Source: Planctomycetota bacterium (GTDB taxonomy: Bacteria; Planctomycetota; UBA1135; GCA-002686595). From it: a stretch of 64,000 nucleotides of DNA. Shown one piece after another: positions 9,865-18,950 of the stretch (position 1 is the first letter of the stretch; every line of letters begins with the position of its first letter). The position numbers and the translations under genes were made by a program. The notes under the pieces were generated by a model that made no database searches, was not told the origin of the DNA, and saw nothing but the letters and a program-made list of their open reading frames with translations. The stretch is taken from contig JADJNY010000006.1 in the NCBI GenBank assembly GCA_016714045.1, forward strand, positions 62,001-126,000. The letters run 5' to 3'.

Positions 9865-11631
9865 ATGAAGCACCTCAGCACCCTCTCGTTCGTGCTCGCC
9901 ACGACCACCTTCACGAGCGCCGCGGCCTTCGGCTCGCGCTCGACGAACTCCGCGGCTGTACCGCCCGGGATTGGCGCGCCCTACGTGATCTCGGTAGCCG
10001 CGTTCGCGAGCTCTTCGCCCTCCGCGAGCTCTTCCTTCGCCGACGCGACGCCCGTCGAGAGCCGCATCGTCGACGTCACGCTCTACCCCTCCACCGCGCT
10101 CGTCCACCGCACGGCGGCGCTCTCGGGCGCCGGCACGTTCGTCGTCCGGGGCCTGCCCGCGGGGATCGACGCCGAGAACGTCCGCGTCCGCTGCGACGGC
10201 GGCGACGTGCTCGACGTGCAGGTCAAGCGGCGCAGCGAGAAGAAGGCGCCCGATGCGCGCGTGCAATCGTTGCGCGAGCGCGTCGACCGACTCGCGCGCG
10301 AGAAGCAGGCGCTCGACGACGACGTCGCGCTCGCAAGCCGCGCGGTCGCGCACCAGCAGGGGCTGCTCGCGGTCGACGCGGCCCCCCGCGACTCGGCGGC
10401 GAGCTCCTCCACGGCGTGGAGCGCGCACTGGGACTTCGTCTCGACCGAGCTCGCGACCGCGACGAAGGCCGCGCGCGCCGCCGCGTGGAAGGCGGAGGAC
10501 AAGGGCCGCGAGCTCGCGAGCGCGCAGCAGGAGCTCGGCCAGCTCTCCGGCGGCGGCAACGTCACCGTGCACGACGTGCAGGTCGAGGTCGTCGGCGCGG
10601 CGCCGCGCGCGCTCGACGTCGAGTACTTCGTGCCCGGCACGGGTTGGGAGCCGCTGTACGACCTGCGCGCCGCGAGCGATCTGTCGAAGGCGCAGCTCGG
10701 CTACCGCGCGCGCGTCGTGCAGCAAAGCGGCGAGGACTGGAACGACGTCGGCGTCGCGCTCTCCACCGCGCAGCCGCAGAAGGGCGCGCAGGGCCCCGAC
10801 GCGGAGCCGATCTGGCTCGCGGTCGCGGAGCAGGATCTCCACCGCGGACTCGGCTACCTCAGCGTCGAGAAGCGCAAGTCGGGCGCCGCTCGCCTCCGCG
10901 AGGAGCTGAAGGACCAGGAGTCCGACGACAAGGCCGGCGCGCCCGCGGAACGTCCGTTCGCGACCGTCGAGAGCCAGGGTCTCTCCGTGCGCTTCCAGCT
11001 CGCGCAGAAGGAGACGATCCTGTCGCGCGCCGAGCCGACCACCGTGCTCGTCGGCGCGGCGGAGCTCGCGATCGCGCCCGAGCGCTACTGCGTGCCCGCG
11101 CTCGACGCGACCGTGTGGCTGCGCGCAAAGGCGAAGAACACGAGCCCGTGGACGCTGCTCCCCGGCACCGCGGCGGTGTTCTTCGGCACCGACTACTTCG
11201 GCGACGCGCACATCGACACGATCCAGCCGGGACAGGAGCTCACGCTGCACCTCGGCGCGGATCCCGCGGTCACCGTGAAGCGCGAGCAGATCGAGGACCT
11301 CGTGAAGGAGCCCGGCTTCTTGTCGAGCCGCAAGTCGAAGCTCGACACGTGGCGCGTCCACCTGGAGAACCACGGCGGCGTCGGCGCGAACAAGGACGGC
11401 AGCGTCGACGTGATCGTGCGCGAGAGCCTGCCGAAGTCGCGCGACGACCGCGTCGAGGTCGAGCTGTCGAAGTCCGAACCCGCGCGCTCCACCGACGAGC
11501 GGTGGAAGCAGGACGAGAAGGACAAGGGTTTCCTGACGTGGGTGCTGCGCGTGCCGAAGAACGGGAAGCAGGACCTCGTGTGGCAGACGACGATCACGTA
11601 CCCGAAGGACGTGCGGCTGATTCGTGAGTGA
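9865..11631 (+). CDS. DUF4139 (mucoidy inhibitor MuiA-like) secreted protein, paralogue 2
   Basis: 588 residues; the ATG lies 14 bases after the previous stop. An N-terminal signal region (MKHLSTLSFVLATTTFTSAA) and Ser/Ala-rich linker precede the DUF4140 start (SRIVDVTLYPSTALVHRTA). A coiled coil at about 140-240 and the DUF4139 core follow (ALDVEYFVPGTGWEPLYDLR; WNDVGVALSTAQPQKGAQGP). It is clearly a tandem duplicate of the upstream gene: the same architecture and many shared motifs, including the ending TITYPKDVRLIRE. Probably exported; molecular function unknown. Confidence 0.88.
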   Translation: MKHLSTLSFVLATTTFTSAAAFGSRSTNSAAVPPGIGAPYVISVAAFASSSPSASSSFADATPVESRIVDVTLYPSTALVHRTAALSGAGTFVVRGLPAGIDAENVRVRCDGGDVLDVQVKRRSEKKAPDARVQSLRERVDRLAREKQALDDDVALASRAVAHQQGLLAVDAAPRDSAASSSTAWSAHWDFVSTELATATKAARAAAWKAEDKGRELASAQQELGQLSGGGNVTVHDVQVEVVGAAPRALDVEYFVPGTGWEPLYDLRAASDLSKAQLGYRARVVQQSGEDWNDVGVALSTAQPQKGAQGPDAEPIWLAVAEQDLHRGLGYLSVEKRKSGAARLREELKDQESDDKAGAPAERPFATVESQGLSVRFQLAQKETILSRAEPTTVLVGAAELAIAPERYCVPALDATVWLRAKAKNTSPWTLLPGTAAVFFGTDYFGDAHIDTIQPGQELTLHLGADPAVTVKREQIEDLVKEPGFLSSRKSKLDTWRVHLENHGGVGANKDGSVDVIVRESLPKSRDDRVEVELSKSEPARSTDERWKQDEKDKGFLTWVLRVPKNGKQDLVWQTTITYPKDVRLIRE

Positions 11632-11649
11632 CCTTGCGACGAGTCTCCC

Positions 11650-12249
11650 ATGAAACCCTTTCTCCCCTTCCTCCTCCTCCCGCTCGTCGCCGCGCCCTCC
11701 CCGCGCTTTGCCGCTGAAGACAAGGACGTCGTCCAGGACTTCTCGAAGCCGCTCGCCGCGCCGTGGAGTGTCACGAGCAAGACGTGGAAGGTCGAGGGCG
11801 GCGAGCTGCGCGGTACGGGCGACGGCGCGCTCGACTACGCGGGCCCGCTCGGGCCCGACTTCACGCTGACCTTCCGCGCGAAGACGAGCGAGAAGGCGAA
11901 CGTCGAGGTCAAGCTCTACGACGAGACGGGCGCGAAGGAGCTCTACACGTTCGCGTTCCTCGGGAAGTACCACTCGGTGCTCGACGGCGTGAAGAGCTGC
12001 ATCCTGAAGGGAGAGCGCTTCGTGAACGTCGACCCGAAGACGTGGATCTATCCGGGCCGCACGTTCGACCTCGAGGTGCGGCGCGCGAAGGGTCAGCACC
12101 AGATGTTCGTGAACGGCGCGCTCGGGCCGTTCTTCGTGGACGAGGCGCCGCCGGGCGGGACACAGTTCCGCCTGAAGATCCTGGTGTCGTGCGAGGGCAA
12201 GGACGACGCGGTCGTGATCGACGACGTGAAGATCGTCGCGAAGAAGTGA
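11650..12249 (+). CDS. Secreted LamG/DUF1080-like beta-sandwich protein
   Basis: 199 residues with a signal peptide (MKPFLPFLLLPLVAAPSPRF). The remainder has a concanavalin-type jelly-roll pattern as in LamG or DUF1080 proteins: alternating strands, LTFRAKTSEKANVEVKLYDE, and an ending VIDDVKIVAK typical of the last strand of such sandwiches. It follows the DUF4139 pair by 18 bases, and its stop overlaps the next gene's start (TGATG), so the genes are probably co-translated. A carbohydrate- or surface-binding role is inferred from fold only. Confidence 0.72.
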   Translation: MKPFLPFLLLPLVAAPSPRFAAEDKDVVQDFSKPLAAPWSVTSKTWKVEGGELRGTGDGALDYAGPLGPDFTLTFRAKTSEKANVEVKLYDETGAKELYTFAFLGKYHSVLDGVKSCILKGERFVNVDPKTWIYPGRTFDLEVRRAKGQHQMFVNGALGPFFVDEAPPGGTQFRLKILVSCEGKDDAVVIDDVKIVAKK

Positions 12250-13022
12250 TGCGCGCCGCCGTCGCGATCGCGCTCACAGCGGCGGGCTGCGCGGCGACGG
12301 GCGCGCGCGCGCTCCCCGAGCCCCCCGACCCGCCCGCGCGCACCGAGTGGCACGCCGAGCCCGTGTTCGAAAAGGCGTGGAGCGCGAACGTCGTCGTCTA
12401 CAACCACGCCGACGCGTCGCTCGCGCTCGGGCCCGCGCTCGCGCTGCTCCAGACGCAGTACGACTGGCTCGCCGAGTACACCTCGAGCGCACCGGGCCGC
12501 GTGATCGTGCACGTCGGCGCGCAGTACCCGTGCGGCTTCTCGATGTCCGGCGCCGACGGCGGGCCGCCCGAGCTGTTCCTCCAGGCGGGCTCGATCTTCG
12601 ACAGCCAGGCGAACTACGCGCACGAGATGACGCACGGCTTCGCGTTCCACTGGGGCGCTCTCCCCCACTGGTTCGCCGAGTCGATCGCCGACGCCGCGTA
12701 CGCCGACGCCGAGATCGCGCTGTGGAAGCGTCGCAAGGAGGCGCCGTTCCTCGCGACGTTCGATCGCATCGACCACCGGAGCTACGGGCTGATGCGGCTG
12801 CGCCTGCGGTACGGCGCCGGCTACTTCCCGCGCGTGTTCCGCCTGCTCGAGGCGCGCAAGGCCGAGCGCGAGCGCGCGCTCGCCTCCGGCGCGCCGCTCG
12901 AGACGAAGAACCGCTTCCTGCTCGCGCTCCTCTCCGAAGCGGCGGGCGAGGACCTCCTCCCGCTCTTCACGCGCGAGTTCGGCTTCGATCTACGCACGCG
13001 CGAGCGGCAGCGCGGGTACTGA
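12249..13022 (+). CDS. Putative gluzincin metallopeptidase lipoprotein (HExxH)
   Basis: 257 residues; the ATG overlaps the preceding stop. The N-terminus MRAAVAIALTAAGC has a lipobox-like end (Cys 14). A zinc-peptidase signature occurs mid-protein: YAHEMTHGFAFHWGALPHWF followed by AESIAD. This gives HEMTH plus a downstream Glu in a WFxES helix, the arrangement of gluzincins (MA clan, M1-like). The fold beyond this is not recognised. Expected to act outside the cytoplasm, membrane-anchored. The paired LamG-like gene could supply substrate binding, which is inference from overlap only. Confidence 0.75.
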   Translation: MRAAVAIALTAAGCAATGARALPEPPDPPARTEWHAEPVFEKAWSANVVVYNHADASLALGPALALLQTQYDWLAEYTSSAPGRVIVHVGAQYPCGFSMSGADGGPPELFLQAGSIFDSQANYAHEMTHGFAFHWGALPHWFAESIADAAYADAEIALWKRRKEAPFLATFDRIDHRSYGLMRLRLRYGAGYFPRVFRLLEARKAERERALASGAPLETKNRFLLALLSEAAGEDLLPLFTREFGFDLRTRERQRGY

Positions 13023-13181
13023 GCTCGTCCCGCGCTCCATGGCAACAGCACGTGGTCGCGCGGGTGCCGAGCTCCGCCGCACGCGCACGTGGCCGCGCGG
13101 GCGTCGAGTCGGCCGCGCGCTCCGCCTCCTCGAGCGTCGACGAGCTTGAAATCGCGCACGGAGTCCGTACACCAATCCCCC

Positions 13182-14288
13182 ATGTCCCTCCGTCGCCTTG
13201 TCTCCCTCCTCGCCCTCGCCTTCGTCGTCTCCGCGTGTGCGAGCACGCAACGCTCCGCGCTCGGCCCGACGGGCGCGAGCGGCACGCTCCTGATCGTCGG
13301 CGGCGGCCTCGATGACGACTCGCGGCCGATCTACGAGCGCTTCGTGGGGCTCGCGTCCGCGCGCGGCCCCGCGAACATCGTCGTGATGACCGCCGCGACC
13401 GGCCCGGAGGAGGTCGAGATCACCGACAAGACGGAATCGCTCCGCATCTGGGCGCCCGACGTGCCCGTGCGCGCGGTTCGGCGCGAGACGTCGACGCAGG
13501 AGACCGTCGCCGCGATCGACGCCGCGACGGCACTCCTCTTCACGGGCGGCGACCAGAAGCGCATCACCGCGCGCTACCGTCCGAACGACACAGACACGCC
13601 CGAATGGCTCGCGATGCGACGCCTGCTCGCGCGCGGCGGAGTCATCGCGGGCTGCAGCGCCGGCGACGCGATGATGGGCGAGGTCATGCTGCTCGGCGGC
13701 TCGAGCGCCGCGGCGCTCGGCGTCGCGCCGAAGGACGACGACCCGAAGGACCCGACGCCGCTCGGCCCGCGCGTCGCGCCGGGCATGCGCTTTCTCCCGT
13801 GGGCCGTCACCGACTCGCACTTCTTCGAGCGCGACCGCGTGGGACGGCTCGTCGTCGCGCTCGAAGCGAGCGGGAAGCGCCTCGGCCTCGGCGTCGGTGA
13901 AGACGGCTGCGTCGAGGTCGACCTCGCGACCGGCATGGTGCGCGGCGTCGGCGTGAGCGAGAGCCTGCTCGTCGACGTCGGACGCCTCGCGCGCGACGGC
14001 GCGCGCCGCACGCAGCTCCTCGCCTGCGTGATCCGCCAGGGCGACGAGCTCTCGCTCGTCGACCGCCTCGCGTCTCCGCCGCAGGCACTCCCCGCCGGGC
14101 TCGCGGGCGCCGTGCGCGACGTGCCGGTCGTCGAGCCGGGTCAGAACCGCCAGCTCGCGTCGTGGCGCATCTTCCGCACGGCGTCGCGCCCCGGAAACGG
14201 CGCGGAGCGACTCGCGCTCGAGGGGTGGGACGTGCTCGCGCTCCCCGCGGGGAACGGCGAGGTCGTGTTCGAGGTCGGGCCGCGCTGA
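13182..14288 (+). CDS. Cyanophycinase-like (peptidase S51) lipoprotein
   Basis: 368 residues. The N-terminus MSLRRLVSLLALAFVVSAC has a lipobox (VSAC). Family S51 hallmarks: GTLLIVGGGLDDDSRPIYERF, a TGGDQKRI loop, the serine-nucleophile elbow AGCSAGDAMMGEV, and DSHFFERDRVGRL. Cyanophycinases cleave beta-Asp-Arg dipeptides from cyanophycin; exported homologues are widespread in bacteria. An Asp follows the nucleophile Gly (SAGD instead of SAGA). It lies 159 bases after the gluzincin gene on the same strand, probably under its own promoter. Confidence 0.88.
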   Translation: MSLRRLVSLLALAFVVSACASTQRSALGPTGASGTLLIVGGGLDDDSRPIYERFVGLASARGPANIVVMTAATGPEEVEITDKTESLRIWAPDVPVRAVRRETSTQETVAAIDAATALLFTGGDQKRITARYRPNDTDTPEWLAMRRLLARGGVIAGCSAGDAMMGEVMLLGGSSAAALGVAPKDDDPKDPTPLGPRVAPGMRFLPWAVTDSHFFERDRVGRLVVALEASGKRLGLGVGEDGCVEVDLATGMVRGVGVSESLLVDVGRLARDGARRTQLLACVIRQGDELSLVDRLASPPQALPAGLAGAVRDVPVVEPGQNRQLASWRIFRTASRPGNGAERLALEGWDVLALPAGNGEVVFEVGPR

Positions 14289-14536
14289 CCGCGGCGCGGA
14301 CGGGACGCGCGGCCGCGGTGCCGCACCGTGCGCGCGGAGGAGCTCTTCCCGCAACGACTTGCGCGCGGGACGCGGCGCATGGCTTGAGCCGGGAAGCGCG
14401 CTCCCTATCGTCCCGCTCCGCTCCACGCCGAGGCAGGGACGCAGGTCGCGTCCACGGCGCGGAGCACGAGGGGGTTTCGAAGCGCGCGGCGCGGAGTCCG
14501 TCTCCCCTCGCGCGCGATCACGAGGGGGAATTCGTC

Positions 14537-15280
14537 ATGCGCATCCCGAGCGCCAACGGTTGGGGTCTGTTCCTGCTCGGCGCGACGCTCGCGCTGGGTT
14601 TCGTCGTCGCGTCGAACGGCATCGGCAAAGCGCTCGTCGCGATGCGCCAGGACCAGGGCATCAAGGTCAAAGGCACCGCGAGCGAGGACATCGGCAGCAC
14701 GCTCGGCAGCTGGTCGGGCTCGATCAAGGCGAAGGCGCCGACGATGGAGGCCGCGTACCAGGAGCTCGCGGGCGAGGTCGCGAAGCTGCGCGCGTTCGTC
14801 GTCGAGCGGAAGTTCGCTCCGACCGAGATCGAGCTTTCGTCGATCGGCACGAACGAGATCTACGCGACCGACAAGGACGGCCGCCGCACGAACGTCGTCG
14901 AGGCGTACGAGCTGTGCCAGTCGATGACCGTCGAGAGCCCGCGCGTCGCGGACGTCGAGACGCTGTCGCGCGAGGTGACGCAGCTCCTCCTCGAAGGCGT
15001 CGCGATCCAGTCGGGCTCGCCGTCCTTCCAGAACCAGGACATCGAGTCGATCAAGCTGCGCCTGCTCGAGAAGGCGACGCAGAACGGCTACCAACGCGCG
15101 CAGACGCTCGCCGCGGGCTCGGGCGGACGCGTGGGCAAGCTGCTCTCCGCGTCGCAGGGCGTCTTCCAGATCGTCCCGCGCGGCTCGACGGACGTCAGCG
15201 ACTACGGCAACAACGACACGAGCGCGATCGAGAAGTCCGCGAAGGCGGTGGTGACGCTCGAGTTCGCGGTCGAGCGGTGA
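14537..15280 (+). CDS. SIMPL domain (DUF541) membrane-anchored protein
   Basis: 247 residues from an ATG preceded by a strong Shine-Dalgarno (GAGGGGG at 14522-14528). An N-terminal transmembrane/signal anchor (WGLFLLGATLALGFVVA) precedes a SIMPL domain with typical IKVKGTASEDI, SWSGSIKAKAPTMEAAYQEL, a central IELSSIGTNEIY, and C-terminal KSAKAVVTLEFAVER. SIMPL proteins are periplasmic or surface proteins of poorly defined role, sometimes tied to stress or signalling. The 248 bases upstream hold no supported gene. Confidence 0.88.
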   Translation: MRIPSANGWGLFLLGATLALGFVVASNGIGKALVAMRQDQGIKVKGTASEDIGSTLGSWSGSIKAKAPTMEAAYQELAGEVAKLRAFVVERKFAPTEIELSSIGTNEIYATDKDGRRTNVVEAYELCQSMTVESPRVADVETLSREVTQLLLEGVAIQSGSPSFQNQDIESIKLRLLEKATQNGYQRAQTLAAGSGGRVGKLLSASQGVFQIVPRGSTDVSDYGNNDTSAIEKSAKAVVTLEFAVER

Positions 15281-15430
15281 TTCGGCCGCTCGCGCGCGGC
15301 GCGCGAGCAGTTCGTCGCACGCGCCACGAGGAGACCGCGTCGGGTCGGTACGCACCGGCCCGCGCGGCGCCTCCGCGTCGAAACGCGCCGAGGAACGCCG
15401 CGCGAGCCCCGGACCGCGCGCCGGCCCGCG

Positions 15431-16402
15431 CTACTTCGCCTCGCCCTCGAACTCGACCTTCCCGCCGAGTTCGAGGTCGATGACGAGCTCACGCTCCTCG
15501 TTCTGCACCGGGATCTTCTGCACGATCTGGAGCTTCGTCGTGACGTCGCCCGAGAGCTCGTACGAGACGAATTGGCCCGCCGTCGCGTCCCAGAGCAGTT
15601 CACCCTCGAGATCGAACTCGAAGGTCATCGAGACGACGCTCTCGTCCTCGTCCGGGCTCATGCTCGTCGACGCCTTGCACGCGAGCGCGATGCGCGCGAG
15701 CTTCATTCCGTCGACTTCCTTCTCGCCGTCGTAGGTGCACTCGACGTCGCCTTTCAGGTTGTCCTCGAAGCCCGAGTTCGAGTCCTTTTCCTTCCTCTCG
15801 TCCTTCACCTGGAAGGCGAACTTCCCGCCGGGCCCGAAGAGCTCCTTCACGTCCGCGAGCTCGAGCTTCCACGTGTCGCCCTTCGACACGGCCTTCTCGG
15901 GGAGGAGCTTGCGCAGGTCCATGTCCTCCTCGAGCCCCTTCAGGAGCTCCTCGTCGCCCTTGGAGTCCTTCCACTCCTTGTCGAACTGGTCCTTCTCGCC
16001 GTTCCAGCGGAAGAGGACGCTCTTCTTCTCGAGCGCGCTCTCCTTCTCCTTCTTCTCTTCCTTCGCCTCGGGCATCCCGACCATCTGGATGCGCGTCGTT
16101 TCGGTTTCGGTGAGCGCGTCGTACGTGCGCAGGAGGCGCGTCGGCCGCCCCTCGCCTACCTTCTCGTACTCGTCGACGACGTCCACCTTGGTCTCGAACT
16201 CGAGGTCGAAGACCGCGTTCTCGGTGAGCTCCGCGGGGAGCTCGCGCCCGCCGATCGACATCGTCATCGAGCGCTTCTCGAGCGCGATGTGCTGGTGGAA
16301 CGACTTCTCGAGCTTCGTACCGTCCTTCGGCCCGAATGCGAGCGTGTCCGAGGCGGCAGGGGCGAAGGCGACGAGCGCGAAGAGAGCGAGGACGAGCTTC
16401 AT
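15431..16402 (-). CDS. Secreted acidic protein of unknown function (paralogue of 57067-58059)
   Basis: 323 residues with a signal peptide (MKLVLALFALVAFAPAASDT) and a GGAG Shine-Dalgarno-like stretch before the ATG. The mature protein is rich in Glu, Lys and Asp, with a charged segment MPEAKEEKKEKESALEKK. It shows a repeated layout also seen in the 57067-58059 gene: an N-terminal test-like strand region, WKDSKGDEELLKGLEEDMDL before LLPEKAVSKGDTWKLEL, then a beta-rich end (LEGELLWDATAGQFVSYELSGD). The KGDTW and LLWDATAGQF motifs recall proteins measured as DUF6263-like, but I cannot confirm a family. Function unknown. Confidence 0.78.
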   Translation of the reverse strand: MKLVLALFALVAFAPAASDTLAFGPKDGTKLEKSFHQHIALEKRSMTMSIGGRELPAELTENAVFDLEFETKVDVVDEYEKVGEGRPTRLLRTYDALTETETTRIQMVGMPEAKEEKKEKESALEKKSVLFRWNGEKDQFDKEWKDSKGDEELLKGLEEDMDLRKLLPEKAVSKGDTWKLELADVKELFGPGGKFAFQVKDERKEKDSNSGFEDNLKGDVECTYDGEKEVDGMKLARIALACKASTSMSPDEDESVVSMTFEFDLEGELLWDATAGQFVSYELSGDVTTKLQIVQKIPVQNEERELVIDLELGGKVEFEGEAK

Positions 16403-16568
16403 GGGGACTCCGTGCGGTGCTCCGAGGACGATACGAAGCCGAGCAGGCTAAGGGCGCTTCGGTCGGAGCGCCACCCCGAGCGCGTAGAGGCTGCGTCCCG
16501 TGCCGCGCGAAGGCGTGTGAGCGGCGGCGAGCAGGCGGGGCTTCGCGTACGATCTTCGGTCACCGCTC

Positions 16569-17969
16569 ATGCCCCGCGTCGCCCTCGTCCAGACCTACCA
16601 CCCCTACACGCAGTTCACGCACGTCCACCCGCTGGGCGTGATGATGATCGCGGCCGTCGCGCGCGAGCGCGGGCACCGGGACGTGCACGTCCTCGACATG
16701 AAGGTCGAGGACTGGACCGTCGCGCAGTGCGCCGACGCGCTGGCGGAGCTCGCGCCCGACGTGATCGGCCTCAGCGCGATGACGTACGAGGCGGGCTGCA
16801 TGCACGAGCTCGCGCGCGCGATGAAGGAGCGCCTTCCGCGCGCCGTGATCGTGTGCGGCGGCCCGCACCCGAGCGTCGCGGCGGACGACGTGCTGCAAGA
16901 CAAAGCCGTCGACTTCGTCGTGCGCGGCGAGGGCGAGTTCACGTTCGCGGAGCTGCTCGACGGGCTCGCGCAGGGCCGCACGGAGTGGAGCGAGTGCGCG
17001 GGCCTCGGGTGGCGCGACGCGAGCGGCGTCGTCGTGCAGAACCCCGATCGGCCGCCGCCGTCGAAGCTGGACGAGCTCCCGTTCCCCGCGTGGGACCTGA
17101 TCGACCACGCGAAGTACCACACGGTGCCGCGCGGCGGCGTCATCTACGCGCACAAGGAGTTCGCGACGATGTTCAGCTCGCGCGCGTGCCCGTGGCGCTG
17201 CACGTACTGTCACAACAGCTACGGGAAGACGTTCCGCGAGCGCAGCGCCGAGCACGTCCTCGCCGAGATCGAGCTCCTGGTCACGAAGTACGGCGTGAAG
17301 GAGCTCGTCTTCATGGACGACATCTTCAACTTCCGACCGGCGCGCGCGAAGGCGATCGCGCAGGGGATCATCGATCGCGGTTGGAAGCTCGCGCTGACGT
17401 TCCCGAACGGCTTCCGCGGCGACATCCTCGACGAGGAGCTCGTGGTGCTCTTGAAGAAGGCGGGCATGTACCGCTGCATGGTCGCGGTCGAGAGCGCGTC
17501 ACCGCGGATGCAGAAGGTGATGCAGAAGAACCTGAAGATCGACAAGGTGAAGAAGATCGTCGACTTCATCGCGGAGCAGGGCGTGATGGTGCACGGCGCG
17601 TTCATGCTCGGGTTCCCGAGCGAGACCGAGGAAGAGATGGAAGCGACGATCGCGTGGGCCGCGGAGTCGAGCTTCCACACGGCGGCGTTCTTCCGCGTGA
17701 TCCCGTTCAAGGGGACGGCGCTGTTCTCGCAAGTCGAGGAAGCGGGTCACGCGCTGCCGACGGATTGGTCGCGGTACGAGCCGTACCAGAGTGAGATCAA
17801 TCTGTCGCAGGTGAGCGAGGAGCGCATTCTCGCGCTGCGAAAGAGCGCGTACCGGCGCTTCTACTTCAAGCCAAAGCGGCTGTGGCGGATCTTCAGCTTG
17901 ATCCCGCGGAAGACGCACATGCTGCCGTACTTGACGCTGCTGTTCGCGCGGCGGGCGTATGCGCGCTGA
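16569..17969 (+). CDS. B12-binding domain radical SAM protein
   Basis: 466 residues. An N-terminal cobalamin-binding Rossmann-like domain (about 1-150; PRVALVQTYHPY, CGGPHPSVAADDVL, VRGEGEFTFAELL) is followed by a radical SAM core with the [4Fe-4S] ligands CPWRCTYC (Cys 207, 211, 214). It also has FMDDIFNF, VESASPRMQKVMQKN and FMLGFPSETEEEM, typical of the P-methylase/BchE-like class. It probably catalyses a radical methylation or cyclisation; the substrate is unknown. The start has no clear Shine-Dalgarno. A hairpin at 17965-17994 overlaps the stop and may terminate transcription. Confidence 0.9.
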   Translation: MPRVALVQTYHPYTQFTHVHPLGVMMIAAVARERGHRDVHVLDMKVEDWTVAQCADALAELAPDVIGLSAMTYEAGCMHELARAMKERLPRAVIVCGGPHPSVAADDVLQDKAVDFVVRGEGEFTFAELLDGLAQGRTEWSECAGLGWRDASGVVVQNPDRPPPSKLDELPFPAWDLIDHAKYHTVPRGGVIYAHKEFATMFSSRACPWRCTYCHNSYGKTFRERSAEHVLAEIELLVTKYGVKELVFMDDIFNFRPARAKAIAQGIIDRGWKLALTFPNGFRGDILDEELVVLLKKAGMYRCMVAVESASPRMQKVMQKNLKIDKVKKIVDFIAEQGVMVHGAFMLGFPSETEEEMEATIAWAAESSFHTAAFFRVIPFKGTALFSQVEEAGHALPTDWSRYEPYQSEINLSQVSEERILALRKSAYRRFYFKPKRLWRIFSLIPRKTHMLPYLTLLFARRAYAR

Positions 17970-17994
17970 GGCGCGCGAGCGCGCACTGCTCAGC
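17965..17994. terminator. Possible bidirectional terminator hairpin between convergent genes
   Basis: GCTGAG (17965-17970) pairs with CTCAGC (17989-17994), with further GC pairing of GCGCG and CGCGC inside the loop. It sits in the 33-base gap between the stops of two convergent genes. No U-tract is present, so efficiency as an intrinsic terminator is uncertain. Confidence 0.4.
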
Positions 17995-18002
17995 GATCCC
18001 CA

Positions 18003-18614
18003 CTACAGCTTGACATCCGGCCTGCGCTCGTACGCCGACCCGATGCGGCACAGCTGATCGAGCGCTTCGGAGAACAGCTCGAACAGCCGCTTGATGCGCT
18101 CGGCGTCCTTCTCGTGGCCGCTCCACACCATGCGGAGCTCGTCCGTGTTCTCGGGGAACTTCTTCCCGAACCACCCCTCGTCGTCCTCGACCGACAGCTG
18201 CACGTCCTTCTCCGCGAGCATCAGCGCGCGCAGCCTCTCGTTCGCGAGGAACGCGCGCACCTTCCGCTCGTCGCTCCCCCGGATCACGAACGCCGCGTCG
18301 AAGTCCGCCACGCCGATCGAGATGTCCTGCATCCCGAGAAACCGGCCCCACGAGCTGAAGAACGACTCGCGGTGCAGCCGCACACGCAACCCGTCCGCGT
18401 TCACGAACGGCGCGCGCATGCGACTCATCGGGATGTAGACCTTCCCCACCGGCACGACGTACGTGTCGAGCGTCAGCGTCCACTCGCCGTGGCGCACCTC
18501 GAGGCGCTCACCGCCCTTCCACGTGCCCTTCGTGTACTCGCCGCCGAGTTCCGTGCTCAGCTGCTTCCAGATCTCGGGGCGACTGTCGTGGAACCACTTC
18601 TTGAGGAGGCTCAT
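18003..18614 (-). CDS. Conserved-looking protein of unknown function
   Basis: 203 residues starting MSLLKKWFHDSRPEIWKQL. No signal peptide or membrane segment. Strands alternate with charged helices. Notable segments are KGGERLEVRHGEWTLTLDTY, IPMSRMRAPFVNADGLRVRL and DISIGVADFDAAFVIRGSDE; the latter resembles the core of DUF3137-type cytosolic proteins, but I cannot assign it. It is convergent with the radical SAM gene. Codon use and base composition match the neighbours, supporting a real gene. Confidence 0.68.
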   Translation of the reverse strand: MSLLKKWFHDSRPEIWKQLSTELGGEYTKGTWKGGERLEVRHGEWTLTLDTYVVPVGKVYIPMSRMRAPFVNADGLRVRLHRESFFSSWGRFLGMQDISIGVADFDAAFVIRGSDERKVRAFLANERLRALMLAEKDVQLSVEDDEGWFGKKFPENTDELRMVWSGHEKDAERIKRLFELFSEALDQLCRIGSAYERRPDVKL

Positions 18615-18779
18615 CGGGGGGAGGCTTGGGTCGTTGGGGGCAGTTCGCGCCCGCGCGCGCGGTCGCGTCGCTCGAGCCTGAGCATCCACGCGCGCCTGCG
18701 ACTTGCAAGAGAGGACGCGATGCGCGGGTGGATCGCCGAGGCGCGGGCCTACGCGGGCATCGCCGGCCACTTCACCCGA

Positions 18780-18942
18780 AATGCGGTGCCAGAGCACGTT
18801 TTCACCACGTCGCTGGCGATGCGCGCGATCGCCGGGGCGGTCGATGGACCTCCGCCATGCGACAGCTCCGGCCCCCTGCTCCCCAGGGGTCGAACCGCGC
18901 GCGAGCGGGCGATCTGCTGACAAAGTGCTCTGGCACCGTATT
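18780..18942. repeat. 27-bp inverted repeat built on a GTGC-N4-GCAC palindrome
   Basis: The left arm 18780-18806 and right arm 18916-18942 are complementary at 23 of 27 positions, with an uninterrupted 14-bp core (CGGTGCCAGAGCAC at 18784-18797; its complement at 18925-18938). Each core is itself a small palindrome (GTGC...GCAC). The right arm ends 8 bases before the start codon of the serine hydrolase gene. It occupies much of the 336-bp gene-free stretch 18615-18950, in which I see nothing else. Could be a MITE-like remnant, a regulator site pair or a leader structure. Confidence 0.6.
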
Positions 18943-18950
18943 CTCCCCCC

